64,000 nucleotides of DNA, taken from positions 1-64,000 of the forward strand of contig CAZFVV010000011.1 of the NCBI GenBank assembly GCA_964522165.1. Direction: 5' to 3'. The notes below the pieces were generated by a model, which saw nothing but the letters and a program-made list of their open reading frames with translations, had not been told where the DNA came from and did not search any database. Positions 1-8,064 of the stretch are shown here, one piece after another. Within the stretch, counting starts at the first letter, position 1. Each line of letters starts with the position of its first letter. Source of the stretch: JABWBP01 sp964522165 (lineage in GTDB: Bacteria > Calditrichota > Calditrichia > RBG-13-44-9 > J075). The translations under genes were made by a program, and so were the position numbers.

Positions 1-160
1 CGCCCTGGGGGCGGGAATCAAAAAATGTTTAAAGCCCTGAAAGGGCGTCATAAACAATGCTATATCGCCCTTTCAGGGCTTTAAATGATAACTTTGTCAA
101 TTTCCCCAGGGCGTTGCCCTGGGCTATAATCTTGATGCCCTTTCAGGGCTGACATAGACC
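1..160. repeat. Cluster of GCCCTGAAAGGGC-type intergenic palindromes
   Basis: A perfect 20-bp inverted repeat has arms at 28-47 and 66-85 (core AAAGCCCTGAAAGGGCG) around an 18-bp loop. It is followed by a CCCAGGGC-GTT-GCCCTGGG hairpin at about 105-123 and another GCCCTTTCAGGGC palindrome at about 136-148. Related words recur at 54948-55012 after a regulator gene. This looks like an interspersed REP-type hairpin family. The cluster lies just downstream of the truncated gene that ends at 220. Confidence 0.75.
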
Positions 161-219
161 ATTTGTGCAATTTGTGCTGCGCCCCCTCCAGCATCGAGTA
201 TCCAGCATTCGGCCGCGCG

Positions 220-1656
220 CTATTCTCCACCCCTTCCCCGCTCCGTCAAAAATCCCCGAATTGCCTCCACGTGGCTGAGAATTTCCCCGTATTGAAGTGA
301 ATTCCCCTGCGCCGCCAGTGCGGTTTCCAAATGCGTTTCCACCTCCTCGAATTGTTGGGTGATGATCGCGATCCAGGCGCGGCAGATGGAGAGCATCGGG
401 CGGGCGTTGAAGGCCGCTTCCGGCATAGCGTTCAGCCAGCGTTCCACGGTGATCAGTTCCCCGTTTTGCAGCATTTCCCGGGCGTTTTGTTCGATCAACT
501 GCCCGGCCAGCTCCGCGTCATGGGCGGCCAGGCCGTGCTGAAAAGCCTCTTCGATGAAACCCTGCCCGGCAAACCAGCGCGCGGCGCGGCGGCGCAGAAC
601 CTCTGCCGCTTCACCGGCGACGCGCCGGAAGTAAGCAGGTAAAAATGTTTTCAGAAAAGGATGGAAGCGGAACCATTCTCCCGCGGAATCCGCGGGAGCC
701 AGAAATGCTCCCGTTTCTGCTAATTGCCGGAGCAGCGCCGCGGAATTCCCCTGCCCGCTCACCGCCTCGCACAGCGCCGGGGAGAGAAGTTCCAGCATGA
801 AAACCTTGCTCAAAAACGCCTGCATCTCCGCGCTCTGGCGCTGGAAGAGCCTTTCTACCAGGCAGGTGAGCGCTTCCCGTTCATCCTGCTCGAAGCCGGC
901 GATAAAATCCGTTGCCGGGCCGCGCTCTTCTTGCAGGCAGAGCGCGGCGTATTTGAGCGCCGCGGGATGCGCTTCCGAGCGGCTGACCAGGGCGGAAATC
1001 TCCCCGTAACTAAGCTGCAACTTCATTACCTCGTTGAAGAGCGCGCTGGCCTCCTCCATGCTGAAGGCCAGGTAAGGAGTGCGAATCTCGTTAACCTGCC
1101 CGGCGGTGCGCAGCGCGGCCAGGCTCCAGGGCGGGTCGCTTTCGCTGCTGAGGAAAACGTGCATCTGCGGAGGCTGGTATTCTAACAAAAAGGTTACGAT
1201 CTCGTGCACCGGCGGCGACTGGATGTGCTGGTAATCGTCCAGCGCCACGGCGAAATCGTGCAACGCCAGCCCGGCCTGGCCGAGCAACCTGCGAAGCGCC
1301 TCTTCCATGCCGGGTTTTTCAGCCGAACCGCCCGGCAGGTTTTCCCCCCGGAGCATCTCGAAAATCCCTTTGCCGATAGCGGGATTAACCGTTCGCAGCG
1401 CCGCGATGAGCCGTTTGAAAAAGCGGGCGGGATCGTTATCGTCCGGTTGCAGGGCCAGCCAGGCGATTTTTATCCCCCCCTGCCTTGCCCACTGGCCCAG
1501 GAGGGTGGTTTTTCCGTAGCCGGCCGGGGCGGAGAGAACCGTTAGCTTGCAGCGCAGCCCTTCATTCAAGCGGGCGATCAGGCGCGGGCGCGGCAAATCC
1601 CGGCCATGCGCGGGAGGAACCTGCCAGCGAAGATTATTCAAAGCATTTGAATTCAT
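220..1656 (-). CDS. MalT-like STAND ATPase, truncated (no LuxR helix-turn-helix)
   Basis: The 478-aa product starts like the N-terminal NTPase module of MalT/LuxR-type activators. Residues 14-25 (PPAHGRDLPRPR) resemble the usual family opening, Walker A is APAGYGKTT at 43-51, WLALQPDDNDPARFF spans 66-80, and Walker B is FAVALDDYQ at 135-143. The arginine-containing segment IRTPYLAFSMEEA follows near 191-203. Family members usually run to about 850-900 residues, with tetratricopeptide-like helices and a C-terminal LuxR DNA-binding domain. This one stops soon after the helical repeats begin, next to the palindrome cluster at 1-160. It therefore cannot bind DNA in the usual way and may be a decayed regulator or a stand-alone ATPase. 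The family assignment is firm; the function is not. Confidence 0.75.
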   Translation of the reverse strand: MNSNALNNLRWQVPPAHGRDLPRPRLIARLNEGLRCKLTVLSAPAGYGKTTLLGQWARQGGIKIAWLALQPDDNDPARFFKRLIAALRTVNPAIGKGIFEMLRGENLPGGSAEKPGMEEALRRLLGQAGLALHDFAVALDDYQHIQSPPVHEIVTFLLEYQPPQMHVFLSSESDPPWSLAALRTAGQVNEIRTPYLAFSMEEASALFNEVMKLQLSYGEISALVSRSEAHPAALKYAALCLQEERGPATDFIAGFEQDEREALTCLVERLFQRQSAEMQAFLSKVFMLELLSPALCEAVSGQGNSAALLRQLAETGAFLAPADSAGEWFRFHPFLKTFLPAYFRRVAGEAAEVLRRRAARWFAGQGFIEEAFQHGLAAHDAELAGQLIEQNAREMLQNGELITVERWLNAMPEAAFNARPMLSICRAWIAIITQQFEEVETHLETALAAQGNSLQYGEILSHVEAIRGFLTERGRGGE

Positions 1657-1725
1657 CTGCCAAAAGAGGTTGAAATTAAAACGACGAGTGAAACGGGAAG
1701 CGTGATGCGTGATTTTTTTGGGGGA

Positions 1726-2310
1726 TCACGTTTCCCGCTTCACGCCTTCTGCGTAGCGAATAAGCTCCGGGAAAAATTCCCGGAAATCCGCATCGAATTC
1801 CCGGTAATGGGCGCGCAATTCCGAAATCCCTTCCGCCAGGCGATTTTTCCGGCTCAAACGCCCGGACATGCCGGTTAGCACCCGGGCGATTCCTTCCAAA
1901 TGCCGGTAGGATAGCAACCAGTTGCCGGCGATCATCAGCGGCAGCATTCGCTGGAAGCGGGGCGGGGCCAGGGCGCGGTATTCCATAAAGACGCCATAGG
2001 CGTGATCGCAGAAATCCTCCAGGGGAAGCGCGGAATAATCCGGCCAGTTTTTGGCCAAAAAGTGGTCGTAGAAAATATCCACCATAATCCCCTTGAGGTG
2101 GCGGTACTCCTGGCCGATCCGCCCTTTGCTGCGGCGGAATACCGGGTGGCGGTCGGCGAACACGTCCACCTTGCGGTGCAGCACGATGCCGCGGCTGATC
2201 TCCTCCGGAAAGTGGCTGCGGAATTCGCTGTCCACGAAATCTGCCAGCATGTTCCCCACCAGGGATTCGGGAGTATTGTCGGCAAGGTAGAGATGGGCTA
2301 AAAAGTTCAT
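1726..2310 (-). CDS. acpH: Acyl carrier protein phosphodiesterase-like (AcpH family)
   Basis: The 194-aa protein has the length of Escherichia coli AcpH (about 193 aa). It keeps the family's ordered motifs: the MNFLAHLYLA start, GNMLADF at 19-25, LHRKVDVFADRHP at 44-56 and VDIFYDHFLA at 77-86. The conserved histidines and aspartates are expected to bind the catalytic metal, as in HD-type hydrolases. AcpH removes the 4'-phosphopantetheine arm from holo-acyl carrier protein in the cytoplasm; homologues outside enterobacteria may have other phosphodiester substrates. The gene stands between the MalT-like gene and a VOC gene on the same strand, with about 50-70 bp on either side. Confidence 0.85.
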   Translation of the reverse strand: MNFLAHLYLADNTPESLVGNMLADFVDSEFRSHFPEEISRGIVLHRKVDVFADRHPVFRRSKGRIGQEYRHLKGIMVDIFYDHFLAKNWPDYSALPLEDFCDHAYGVFMEYRALAPPRFQRMLPLMIAGNWLLSYRHLEGIARVLTGMSGRLSRKNRLAEGISELRAHYREFDADFREFFPELIRYAEGVKRET

Positions 2311-2358
2311 CGCCGGTAAAAATTTCCGTTATGGAGGCGGAGAATGGTAATTTGCCGG

Positions 2359-2979
2359 TTATTCACTGCTGACGTCCACGGTGACCGGGAAGCTCTCGGC
2401 CGGCTTATCGGTGGGAAACCAGATGCGCTCCAGGGGCACGATGATGAACATGCCTTCTTCATCTCCCACGGCGGCAAATTGGGTTTCGTCGCCGTCCCAG
2501 AGCTTCAACTTCAGGGTATTGCGAATATGCTCGGAAAAGAGGCGCACGTCTTCTACCGGGTAGCCGATTTCGCTGACGCCCAGGATGCTTTTGGCGGAGA
2601 ATTCGGCGTCGGAGCGATTGTTCAAATTATGGCGGGCGATGAATTCCACGATGTTGCCGGCGGGATCGTAAAAATAGAGCGCATCGGCGTTCCAGCTCTC
2701 GAAATGGAACTGGTCTTCTCCGCCCTGCCCGATCAATTGAGCGCGGGAAGCAAGCCATTGCCGGGCTTGCGGCAACTGGTTTTCCGGTATATTGAAAGCA
2801 AAGTGGTAAAAAGGCTGTTCCGGTTGATGGGTTTTGAAAAAATGCACCTTGCAGGCCCCGACGCGGAAAGCAAAAGATCTTTTGCTCTCGCTGGCCAGGG
2901 GCAGTTCCAAGGTTTCGGTATAAAAAGTTTTAAGCGCCTCGAGACAATGGGTCTCTAAGCGAAGCTCTACGATTTTCAT
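2359..2979 (-). CDS. VOC (glyoxalase/bleomycin-resistance) superfamily protein
   Basis: The protein is about 206 aa and has two beta-alpha-beta-beta-beta modules typical of vicinal oxygen chelate enzymes. The first begins IVELRLETHCLEALKTFYTETLELPL and contains FHFESWNADALYFYDPAGNIVEFI. The second begins ILGVSEIGYPVEDVRLFSEHI. The DPAGNIVEF segment is a classic VOC strand carrying a metal-ligand glutamate. The start at 2979 is chosen because homology begins at MKIVEL; an ATG two codons upstream (2985) is equally possible and neither has a strong ribosome-binding site. The substrate cannot be told from sequence; glyoxalase, dioxygenase and resistance proteins share this fold. Confidence 0.8.
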   Translation of the reverse strand: MKIVELRLETHCLEALKTFYTETLELPLASESKRSFAFRVGACKVHFFKTHQPEQPFYHFAFNIPENQLPQARQWLASRAQLIGQGGEDQFHFESWNADALYFYDPAGNIVEFIARHNLNNRSDAEFSAKSILGVSEIGYPVEDVRLFSEHIRNTLKLKLWDGDETQFAAVGDEEGMFIIVPLERIWFPTDKPAESFPVTVDVSSE

Positions 2980-3033
2980 CGCCATTCGATCTAAATTTGG
3001 CAATAGAGTAAGCAAATTCCGGCAAATAAGCAA

Positions 3034-3345
3034 GAGCGGGGAAAGAAAATTGAGACCCGGCAGGGCGGTTATGTTTGAATCTTTTGTTGACCGGGGAGGC
3101 TATAAGGCTTTATTTTCAAAAGGGGTGAGGGGGTTCAACGCGGGCGCAGCACAAATTGCATATTGGGGGAGCATTGCTCACTGAAGTGAGGCAATCTGAA
3201 GCGAGATAATTAGAGATTGCTACCCCGGAATGCCGGGGTGTTGAATGAATCGGCCAATTCAGTGCAATTTGACATGTACCTGTTCAACTCCCCGGCAACC
3301 AGCAACCGGCCATGGACAACGGACATCAACCTCCGGTGATAATGT
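3034..3345. other. Intergenic region with a short GC hairpin
   Basis: No gene is supported in this 312-bp divergent region between the VOC gene (minus) and the uracil-DNA glycosylase gene (plus). It contains a small perfect hairpin, ACCCCGG-AATG-CCGGGGT, near 3221-3238. A weak TTGACC element near 3089 has no convincing -10 partner. It presumably carries the promoters of both neighbours, but none can be assigned with confidence. Confidence 0.5.
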
Positions 3346-3939
3346 ATGGAAAAACACTCCCGGGAATTTGCCCAATTGAATGAGGAGATTCGCGCCTGCG
3401 CCCGCTGCCCGCTGCACCGCACCCGAATTCAGACGGTGTGCGGCGAGGGGAATCGCCGGGTGCGGTTGATGCTCATCGCCCAGGCGCCCGGGGAGCGGGA
3501 AGACCGCGAGGGGCGGATGTTTATCGGGCCTTCCGGGAAGATTTTCGAGGAATTGCTGGAAAACGCCGGGATTTCCCGGGAAGATGTGTACCTGACCAAC
3601 CTCTTAAAATGCCGCCTGCCCAAAAATCGCCGCCCCCGGCAGGATGAAACTCGCGCTTGCAGCGCCTTCCTGAAGCGGGAAATTCTCCTGGTCGAGCCGG
3701 AAATCCTGCTCCCGCTGGGTTTTTACGCCTCCCGGCAGCTTCTGAAATTATTCGGCATCGCTGCGCCGCAGGGCCGGGAGGCGTTCAAGGACCTTTACGG
3801 GCGGCTGTTCCTGGCGCCGGGTTTCAAAATATTCCCCCTCCCGCATCCCTCCTGCATTCTGCACAATCCAACGCACAAACCGGGGGTGCTGGAAAAATAC
3901 CGGCGGCTGAGAACGCTTTGGAGGAATGAGAGTGTTTAA
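3346..3939 (+). CDS. Uracil-DNA glycosylase, family 4 (Fe-S)
   Basis: The 197-aa product matches family-4 uracil-DNA glycosylases, which excise uracil from DNA in base-excision repair. Four cysteines that would ligate the 4Fe-4S cluster are at C18, C21, C89 and C105. Motif A is QAPGERED at 46-53 followed by FIGPSG at 59-64. The second active-site motif is HPS at 167-169. Length is typical for the family. The gene reads away from the VOC gene and converges on a minus-strand methyltransferase-like gene 41 bp downstream. All key residues are present, so an active enzyme is expected. Confidence 0.92.
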   Translation: MEKHSREFAQLNEEIRACARCPLHRTRIQTVCGEGNRRVRLMLIAQAPGEREDREGRMFIGPSGKIFEELLENAGISREDVYLTNLLKCRLPKNRRPRQDETRACSAFLKREILLVEPEILLPLGFYASRQLLKLFGIAAPQGREAFKDLYGRLFLAPGFKIFPLPHPSCILHNPTHKPGVLEKYRRLRTLWRNESV

Positions 3940-3980
3940 TTGGCAATTGCCAATTAAAGGAGTTCTTATCCCCGCGAAGC

Positions 3981-4460
3981 TCACTTTGTTCGAAAAAACC
4001 AGCGCGGCGTTGCCTCGCAATAGCGCCGGTATGCCTCCCCGAATTTCCGCCTCAAAGCGGATTCCTCGTAGAAAATAATGAATAGATGGAATCCCGCAAA
4101 CAGAATCACCCCGTACCCCGCCAGCAGCAGAGAATTGGACCAGAGCGCCTCCCCGAAAACGACACTTAGCACTCCCACGTACATGGGATTGCGGGTGTAA
4201 CGATAGAGACCTTTCGCAACCAACTCTTTGGGAGGATCGATTGGCGCGGGAGTGCCCTTTCCGGCAAAAGCGAACTCCCGGGCGCAGCGCAGGTAAACCA
4301 GCGTGCCGAGAATGATCAAAACCAGGCCGGCGTACCGGAAAGGCCCGCCGGCCGGCAGGAAGCGGTTCAACTGTGAGGAGAGCAGCAGGCCGGGGACCAG
4401 GATCGTTACGGTTCCGGGTACTAAAATCGTAAACAAAAGCGTTTTGAGGGCGGTGAGCAT
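3981..4460 (-). CDS. Isoprenylcysteine carboxyl methyltransferase (ICMT)-like membrane protein
   Basis: The 159-aa protein has about four membrane segments and the hallmark C-terminal motif of ICMT/PEMT-type methyltransferases: GLYRYTRNPMYVG at 84-96, then YEES at 131-134 and FGEAY at 140-144. These motifs form the S-adenosylmethionine site in structurally known members. Bacterial relatives are widespread and their acceptors are mostly unknown; lipids or small thiols are possible. The gene lies 25 bp downstream of the PaaI-like gene on the same strand, so the two are likely co-transcribed. Confidence 0.85.
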   Translation of the reverse strand: MLTALKTLLFTILVPGTVTILVPGLLLSSQLNRFLPAGGPFRYAGLVLIILGTLVYLRCAREFAFAGKGTPAPIDPPKELVAKGLYRYTRNPMYVGVLSVVFGEALWSNSLLLAGYGVILFAGFHLFIIFYEESALRRKFGEAYRRYCEATPRWFFRTK

Positions 4461-4485
4461 TTTCCGGTTCTCCGGCGCGCCTTGA

Positions 4486-4926
4486 TTATGAATCCCGGTA
4501 CCCGATCTCTGCGCTCAGCTTGATCTTGCTGCGGGCGAACATGCCGCTGCCCCGGGCGATTTCACGGTCTTTGCCGTCGTAAAGCAGCGCCTCGGCGAAA
4601 AACAATTCCCGGGAGGAATAAATGGCCTTCCCGTAGGCGCACATCTCGCCTTCGGAAATGGGGCGCAGCAATTGAACCTGGTAACTGACCGTGAGCACCA
4701 GCGCCTCTTTTACCAGGGAATTCACCGCGAAGTAGGCGGCGTCATCCAGGGCCTTGAAGTACACCGAACCGTGTGCGGCCCCGCCGGCGTGGAAGAACTG
4801 CTGCCGGATGGGAATGATGATCTCCGCCACCCCCCGGGAAATGCGGATTTGCGGCGCGTAGTAGGCGTTACAGGGCGCAGACAGGTACATTTTTTCCAGC
4901 CTGCGGAAATGAGATTCTTCGTTCAT
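4486..4926 (-). CDS. PaaI-like hotdog-fold thioesterase
   Basis: The 146-aa protein shows the hotdog-fold signature of PaaI/YiiD-type acyl-CoA thioesterases. The segment HAGGAAHGSVYFKALDDAAYFAVNS at 46-70 holds the conserved HG pair (H52, G53) and the acidic residues D61/D62 at the start of the central helix. The later strand VSYQVQLLRPISEGEM is also typical. Such proteins hydrolyse acyl-CoA thioesters in the cytoplasm; the acyl group here is unknown. It is the first gene of a probable two-gene unit with the ICMT-like gene. Confidence 0.82.
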   Translation of the reverse strand: MNEESHFRRLEKMYLSAPCNAYYAPQIRISRGVAEIIIPIRQQFFHAGGAAHGSVYFKALDDAAYFAVNSLVKEALVLTVSYQVQLLRPISEGEMCAYGKAIYSSRELFFAEALLYDGKDREIARGSGMFARSKIKLSAEIGYRDS

Positions 4927-4954
4927 AAAACGTCTCTATGGGTAAAGGAATGGT

Positions 4955-5095
4955 AACGATTCAGTTTTCAGCTATCAGCTTTCAGCCTGTTACACAGCCT
5001 GTAACCGTAAATCCAACCGGCAGCGCCCTTGTGAACAGTGCTTTTAAGCACTTTTTTAGCTGACGGCTGACCGCTGAAAGCTGAGGGCTGAATAG
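4955..5095. repeat. Imperfect inverted repeat of CAGCTTTCAGC-type words
   Basis: Short words such as TTTTCAGCTATCAGCTTTCAGC (about 4963-4984) are repeated on the left arm. Their reverse complements (GCTGAAAGCTGAGGGCTGAA, about 5072-5091) form the right arm, so the region could fold into a long hairpin. It fills most of the 313-bp gap between the PaaI-like gene and the plus-strand ATPase gene at 5240. It belongs to a loose class of simple-word inverted repeats also seen at 10191, 44990, 55711 and 60242. Confidence 0.6.
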
Positions 5096-5239
5096 TGGCC
5101 AAGAAAGTTAAACAACCGCCAGGAAAGGCAAGATAACACCAGCCACGCTGAAAAAATAGCAGATAAATGACATCGCTCTTGAATCCGAAAAGCGAGATGA
5201 TTATGTTCTGTCATTCTGCATCAACATGTGGGGGTAAAT

Positions 5240-6745
5240 ATGGAACATCGAAAACTAAGAGAGCTGACCCTCGGCGGCCTGGCTGCCGAGCATGACGCCG
5301 CGCTGCAACAGTATTTCTTTGAGAACGATATGTTCCGGGGAGTGGTCCTGGGGCGCACCCGGATTTTAATCGGCAACCGGGGAAGCGGCAAATCCGCCAT
5401 CTTCAAAATGCTGGCAAAAAAAGAGCAGGCCGGGGGAACCCTGGTAGAGGAGATTACCCCCAGCGATTATATGTATGATTTTTTGAAAAATTCCCGGCAA
5501 TTCGATTCCAACGCGGAGTGGGCGCGCTTAGGCGCCTATACCGCCTCCTGGAAGTATGTCATCCTGGTAACAGCGATGCGGCTGCTCCACGCCCGCCACA
5601 AAAATCTTAAAGCCAGCCCCGAACACGCCAACCGCATCAGGGCGTTTTTACGCGATAACGCCGACGAGCACCTGATGAGCCCGGTGGATTTGCTGGTTAA
5701 ATTTCTGAAAAAATTCGCCAGCGTTTCCAAACTCTCCCTGGAAGGAATCCAGTTTGAAGATAAATCCGGCCAACTGGAAAAACTCTATAAGCTCGACCAT
5801 ATCCGCCACGTTATCCCCTCGATTTCGGAACTGACCCGGCACACCAAGGTGCTCATTTTGTTCGACGAGCTGGATCACGGCTGGGATGCCTCGGATGATT
5901 CCCGGCAGTTCATCGCCGGGCTGTTTCGGGCGGCCATCCAGATCAACCAGCAATTTCCCGGCATCGACGTGCTGATTACCATCCGGGAAGAGATTTACCA
6001 GAATATCCCGGAATTATATGATGACGCCCAAAAAATTCGCGATATTATCGAGCACGTGCGCTGGACCCCGGAAGAATTGAAAATGATGATCGCCCAGCGC
6101 ATTAAACACGCCCTGGAAATCCTGTTCGAGAAGACGATACGGGTTTCCACGCCGGATAGCCTGTGGGAATATATTTTTGAAAAGGATATCGAAGCGTACG
6201 GCGTGTCAACCTTCAAATACATCGTTGACCGCACCCTCAATCGCCCCCGGGAATTGATTTTTTTTGTGAACGAATGCCTGAAAGCGCATAATATGGCGGA
6301 AAAAATCGGGCGGGAAACCATCGAAAAAGTGGAGCGGGGATATTCCAAAAACCGCCTGGATGACATTGCTTCGGAATACAAATTTCAATACGCCGGGCTA
6401 CGGGACGTGTTCGAGACTTTCCGAATGGAGAAAGTGCGCTGGACCCGCAAGGATTTGGAGGAACACTGGCTGGACCTGGTGGAAGGGGTAAAGCCCTGCC
6501 TCATGGCTCACAAGTGGCTGAATGAGAGATGTCCCCCGGATAAATTGATCGAAATCCTCTGGGACGTGGGATTCTTGCGAGTGTTTATGAAAACCGGCTG
6601 TTTCCCCGGGGACGGGGAAGATCCGAATTTCGTCGGCTATCACCAGGAACCGACCCTCAACATCGGGCTGTTCAACCATTTTGATATTCACCCCATGTTC
6701 CGATCCCACCTGGGAGTGGGTTTGAGCCGCATGGTGGAAGCCTGA
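5240..6745 (+). CDS. P-loop ATPase of the Sll1717 type
   Basis: The product is 501 aa. Walker A is GNRGSGKS at 45-52 and Walker B is VLILFDELDHGWD at 204-216, with a trailing DASDDSRQF segment. The N-terminus (GGLAAEHDAALQQYFFEN) and overall length match the P-loop ATPases named after Synechocystis Sll1717. These are STAND/AAA-like proteins of unknown role that occur in accessory gene sets. The start at 5240 is preferred because GGGGG lies 5 nt upstream; a GTG at 5228 is the alternative. No partner gene is adjacent: the next gene is modA 123 bp downstream. No nuclease or effector domain is visible in the C-terminal half, which looks helical and possibly winged-helix. Confidence 0.7.
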   Translation: MEHRKLRELTLGGLAAEHDAALQQYFFENDMFRGVVLGRTRILIGNRGSGKSAIFKMLAKKEQAGGTLVEEITPSDYMYDFLKNSRQFDSNAEWARLGAYTASWKYVILVTAMRLLHARHKNLKASPEHANRIRAFLRDNADEHLMSPVDLLVKFLKKFASVSKLSLEGIQFEDKSGQLEKLYKLDHIRHVIPSISELTRHTKVLILFDELDHGWDASDDSRQFIAGLFRAAIQINQQFPGIDVLITIREEIYQNIPELYDDAQKIRDIIEHVRWTPEELKMMIAQRIKHALEILFEKTIRVSTPDSLWEYIFEKDIEAYGVSTFKYIVDRTLNRPRELIFFVNECLKAHNMAEKIGRETIEKVERGYSKNRLDDIASEYKFQYAGLRDVFETFRMEKVRWTRKDLEEHWLDLVEGVKPCLMAHKWLNERCPPDKLIEILWDVGFLRVFMKTGCFPGDGEDPNFVGYHQEPTLNIGLFNHFDIHPMFRSHLGVGLSRMVEA

Positions 6746-6868
6746 ATCTCAAACGCCTAATTCCGGGCGCCGATTCATCCGTAACGGTTAAATCACTTTT
6801 GTACTTCCGGAAAGCAGCAAAGGAAAATCCCCAATGAGCGTGCATTCGCTGAATAACCGGGAAAACGC

Positions 6869-7624
6869 ATGAAAAAAAATCTGCGCTGGCTTTTTTTTGC
6901 GCTCCTCTGGCCGGCCGCGGCGCTCGCCGGGGAAGAAATCTTAGTGGCGGTGGCCGCCAACGTGGAATACGCCATGCCGGATCTGAAAAAAGTTTTTGAA
7001 GCGCAAACCGGCATCGACGTAAAAACGGTAATCAATTCTTCCGGAAAGCTGACCGCCCAGATTCGCAGCGGCGCCCCGTTCGACGTGTTTCTCTCCGCGG
7101 ACCTGAAATACCCGGACTCGCTCTTCGCTTCCGGCCACGCTGACTCCCTGCCCCGGGTGTATGCCTACGGCGCAATCGTCTTGTGGACTTTGCAAGAGGT
7201 GGATCTGTCACGGGGAGTGGCGATTCTGGCGAACACTTCCGTTCGCAGGATCGCCATTGCCAACCCCCAAACCGCTCCTTATGGAGAAGCCGCCCTGGAA
7301 GCTTTAAACTATTATCAGATTTACGAGCAGGTCAAACCCAAACTGGTCTATGGGCGAAACGTGGCCCAGGCCACCCAGTACATCGTTACCGGGGCGGCGG
7401 AAGCGGGATTTACCGCCAAATCCGTGGCCCTCTCCCCGCAAATGTCCGGCAAAGGAAAGTGGATCGAGATCGATCCCGCCGCTTACACCCCCATCGCCCA
7501 GGGAATGGTTATCCTCAAACACGGGGCGGAGCAGCATCCCCAGGGGGCGCGGGCGTTTTACGATTTTATGCTTGGCGAAGCCGCCGGCAAAATTCTCCAA
7601 ACCTACGGGTACCGCCTGCCTTGA
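6869..7624 (+). CDS. modA: Molybdate ABC transporter, periplasmic binding protein ModA
   Basis: The 251-aa protein has a signal peptide ending near ALA (residue 20) and the ModA fold: LVAVAANVEYAMPDLKKVFE at 25-44, INSSGKLTAQI at 55-65 and FDVFLSAD at 71-78. The segment ANPQTAPYGEAA is also characteristic of molybdate/tungstate binders. ModA captures molybdate in the periplasm and delivers it to ModBC. It is the first gene of a four-gene operon and its stop codon overlaps the TTG start of the next gene. Sulfate or tungstate as substrate is less likely but not excluded by eye. Confidence 0.92.
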   Translation: MKKNLRWLFFALLWPAAALAGEEILVAVAANVEYAMPDLKKVFEAQTGIDVKTVINSSGKLTAQIRSGAPFDVFLSADLKYPDSLFASGHADSLPRVYAYGAIVLWTLQEVDLSRGVAILANTSVRRIAIANPQTAPYGEAALEALNYYQIYEQVKPKLVYGRNVAQATQYIVTGAAEAGFTAKSVALSPQMSGKGKWIEIDPAAYTPIAQGMVILKHGAEQHPQGARAFYDFMLGEAAGKILQTYGYRLP

Positions 7625-8064
7625 ATAAGTTATTAGCCAGCATCGCCCATATCGAATCCTCCGGGCATATTTCCTTAGTGGAGCTCCGGGTTTTGCCCCC
7701 TGCCGGGGAGGAAAAGGAGAATCTGTTTAGCTGCGTGGTCATCGAAACCCCGGAGACCGCCCCGTACCTGCGCCCCGGCAACACGGTCTATCTCATTTTC
7801 AAGGAAACCGAGGTCTCCATCGGGAAAAACCTTTCCGGGCGGCTTAGCCTGCGCAATCAACTGCCCTGCACCATCAAAGGGCTTCGCAAGGGGGCGATTC
7901 TCACGGAGATTTGCCTGGATTACCGGGGCATCGAAATCGGCGCCATTATCACCACCCGCTCCGCCGATAAACTGGATTTGAAAACCGGCGACGCGGTAAC
8001 GGGGTTGATCAAAGCGAACGAGGTATCGATTATGGATACGGAGGATAAAATTGCCGGATTTTAG
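7621..8064 (+). CDS. Stand-alone di-TOBE (Mop-like) molybdate-binding protein
   Basis: The 147-aa product probably starts at a TTG that overlaps the modA stop (TTGA), suggesting translational coupling. Residues 74-139 are a clear Mop/TOBE domain (LSLRNQLPCTIKGLRKGAILTEI ... TTRSADKLDLKTGDAVTGLIKANEVSI). Residues 1-70 look like a more divergent second TOBE copy ending in IGK. Such proteins store or sense molybdate in the cytoplasm; the same domain occurs at the end of ModC and in ModE. No helix-turn-helix is present, so it is not ModE. Its 3' end overlaps modB by 14 bp. Confidence 0.78.
   Translation: MNKLLASIAHIESSGHISLVELRVLPPAGEEKENLFSCVVIETPETAPYLRPGNTVYLIFKETEVSIGKNLSGRLSLRNQLPCTIKGLRKGAILTEICLDYRGIEIGAIITTRSADKLDLKTGDAVTGLIKANEVSIMDTEDKIAGF

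Noticed and set aside
1..160. Spaced palindromes considered as a CRISPR array
   Set aside because: The palindromes differ in sequence and spacing, there are no unique equal-length spacers and no cas genes.
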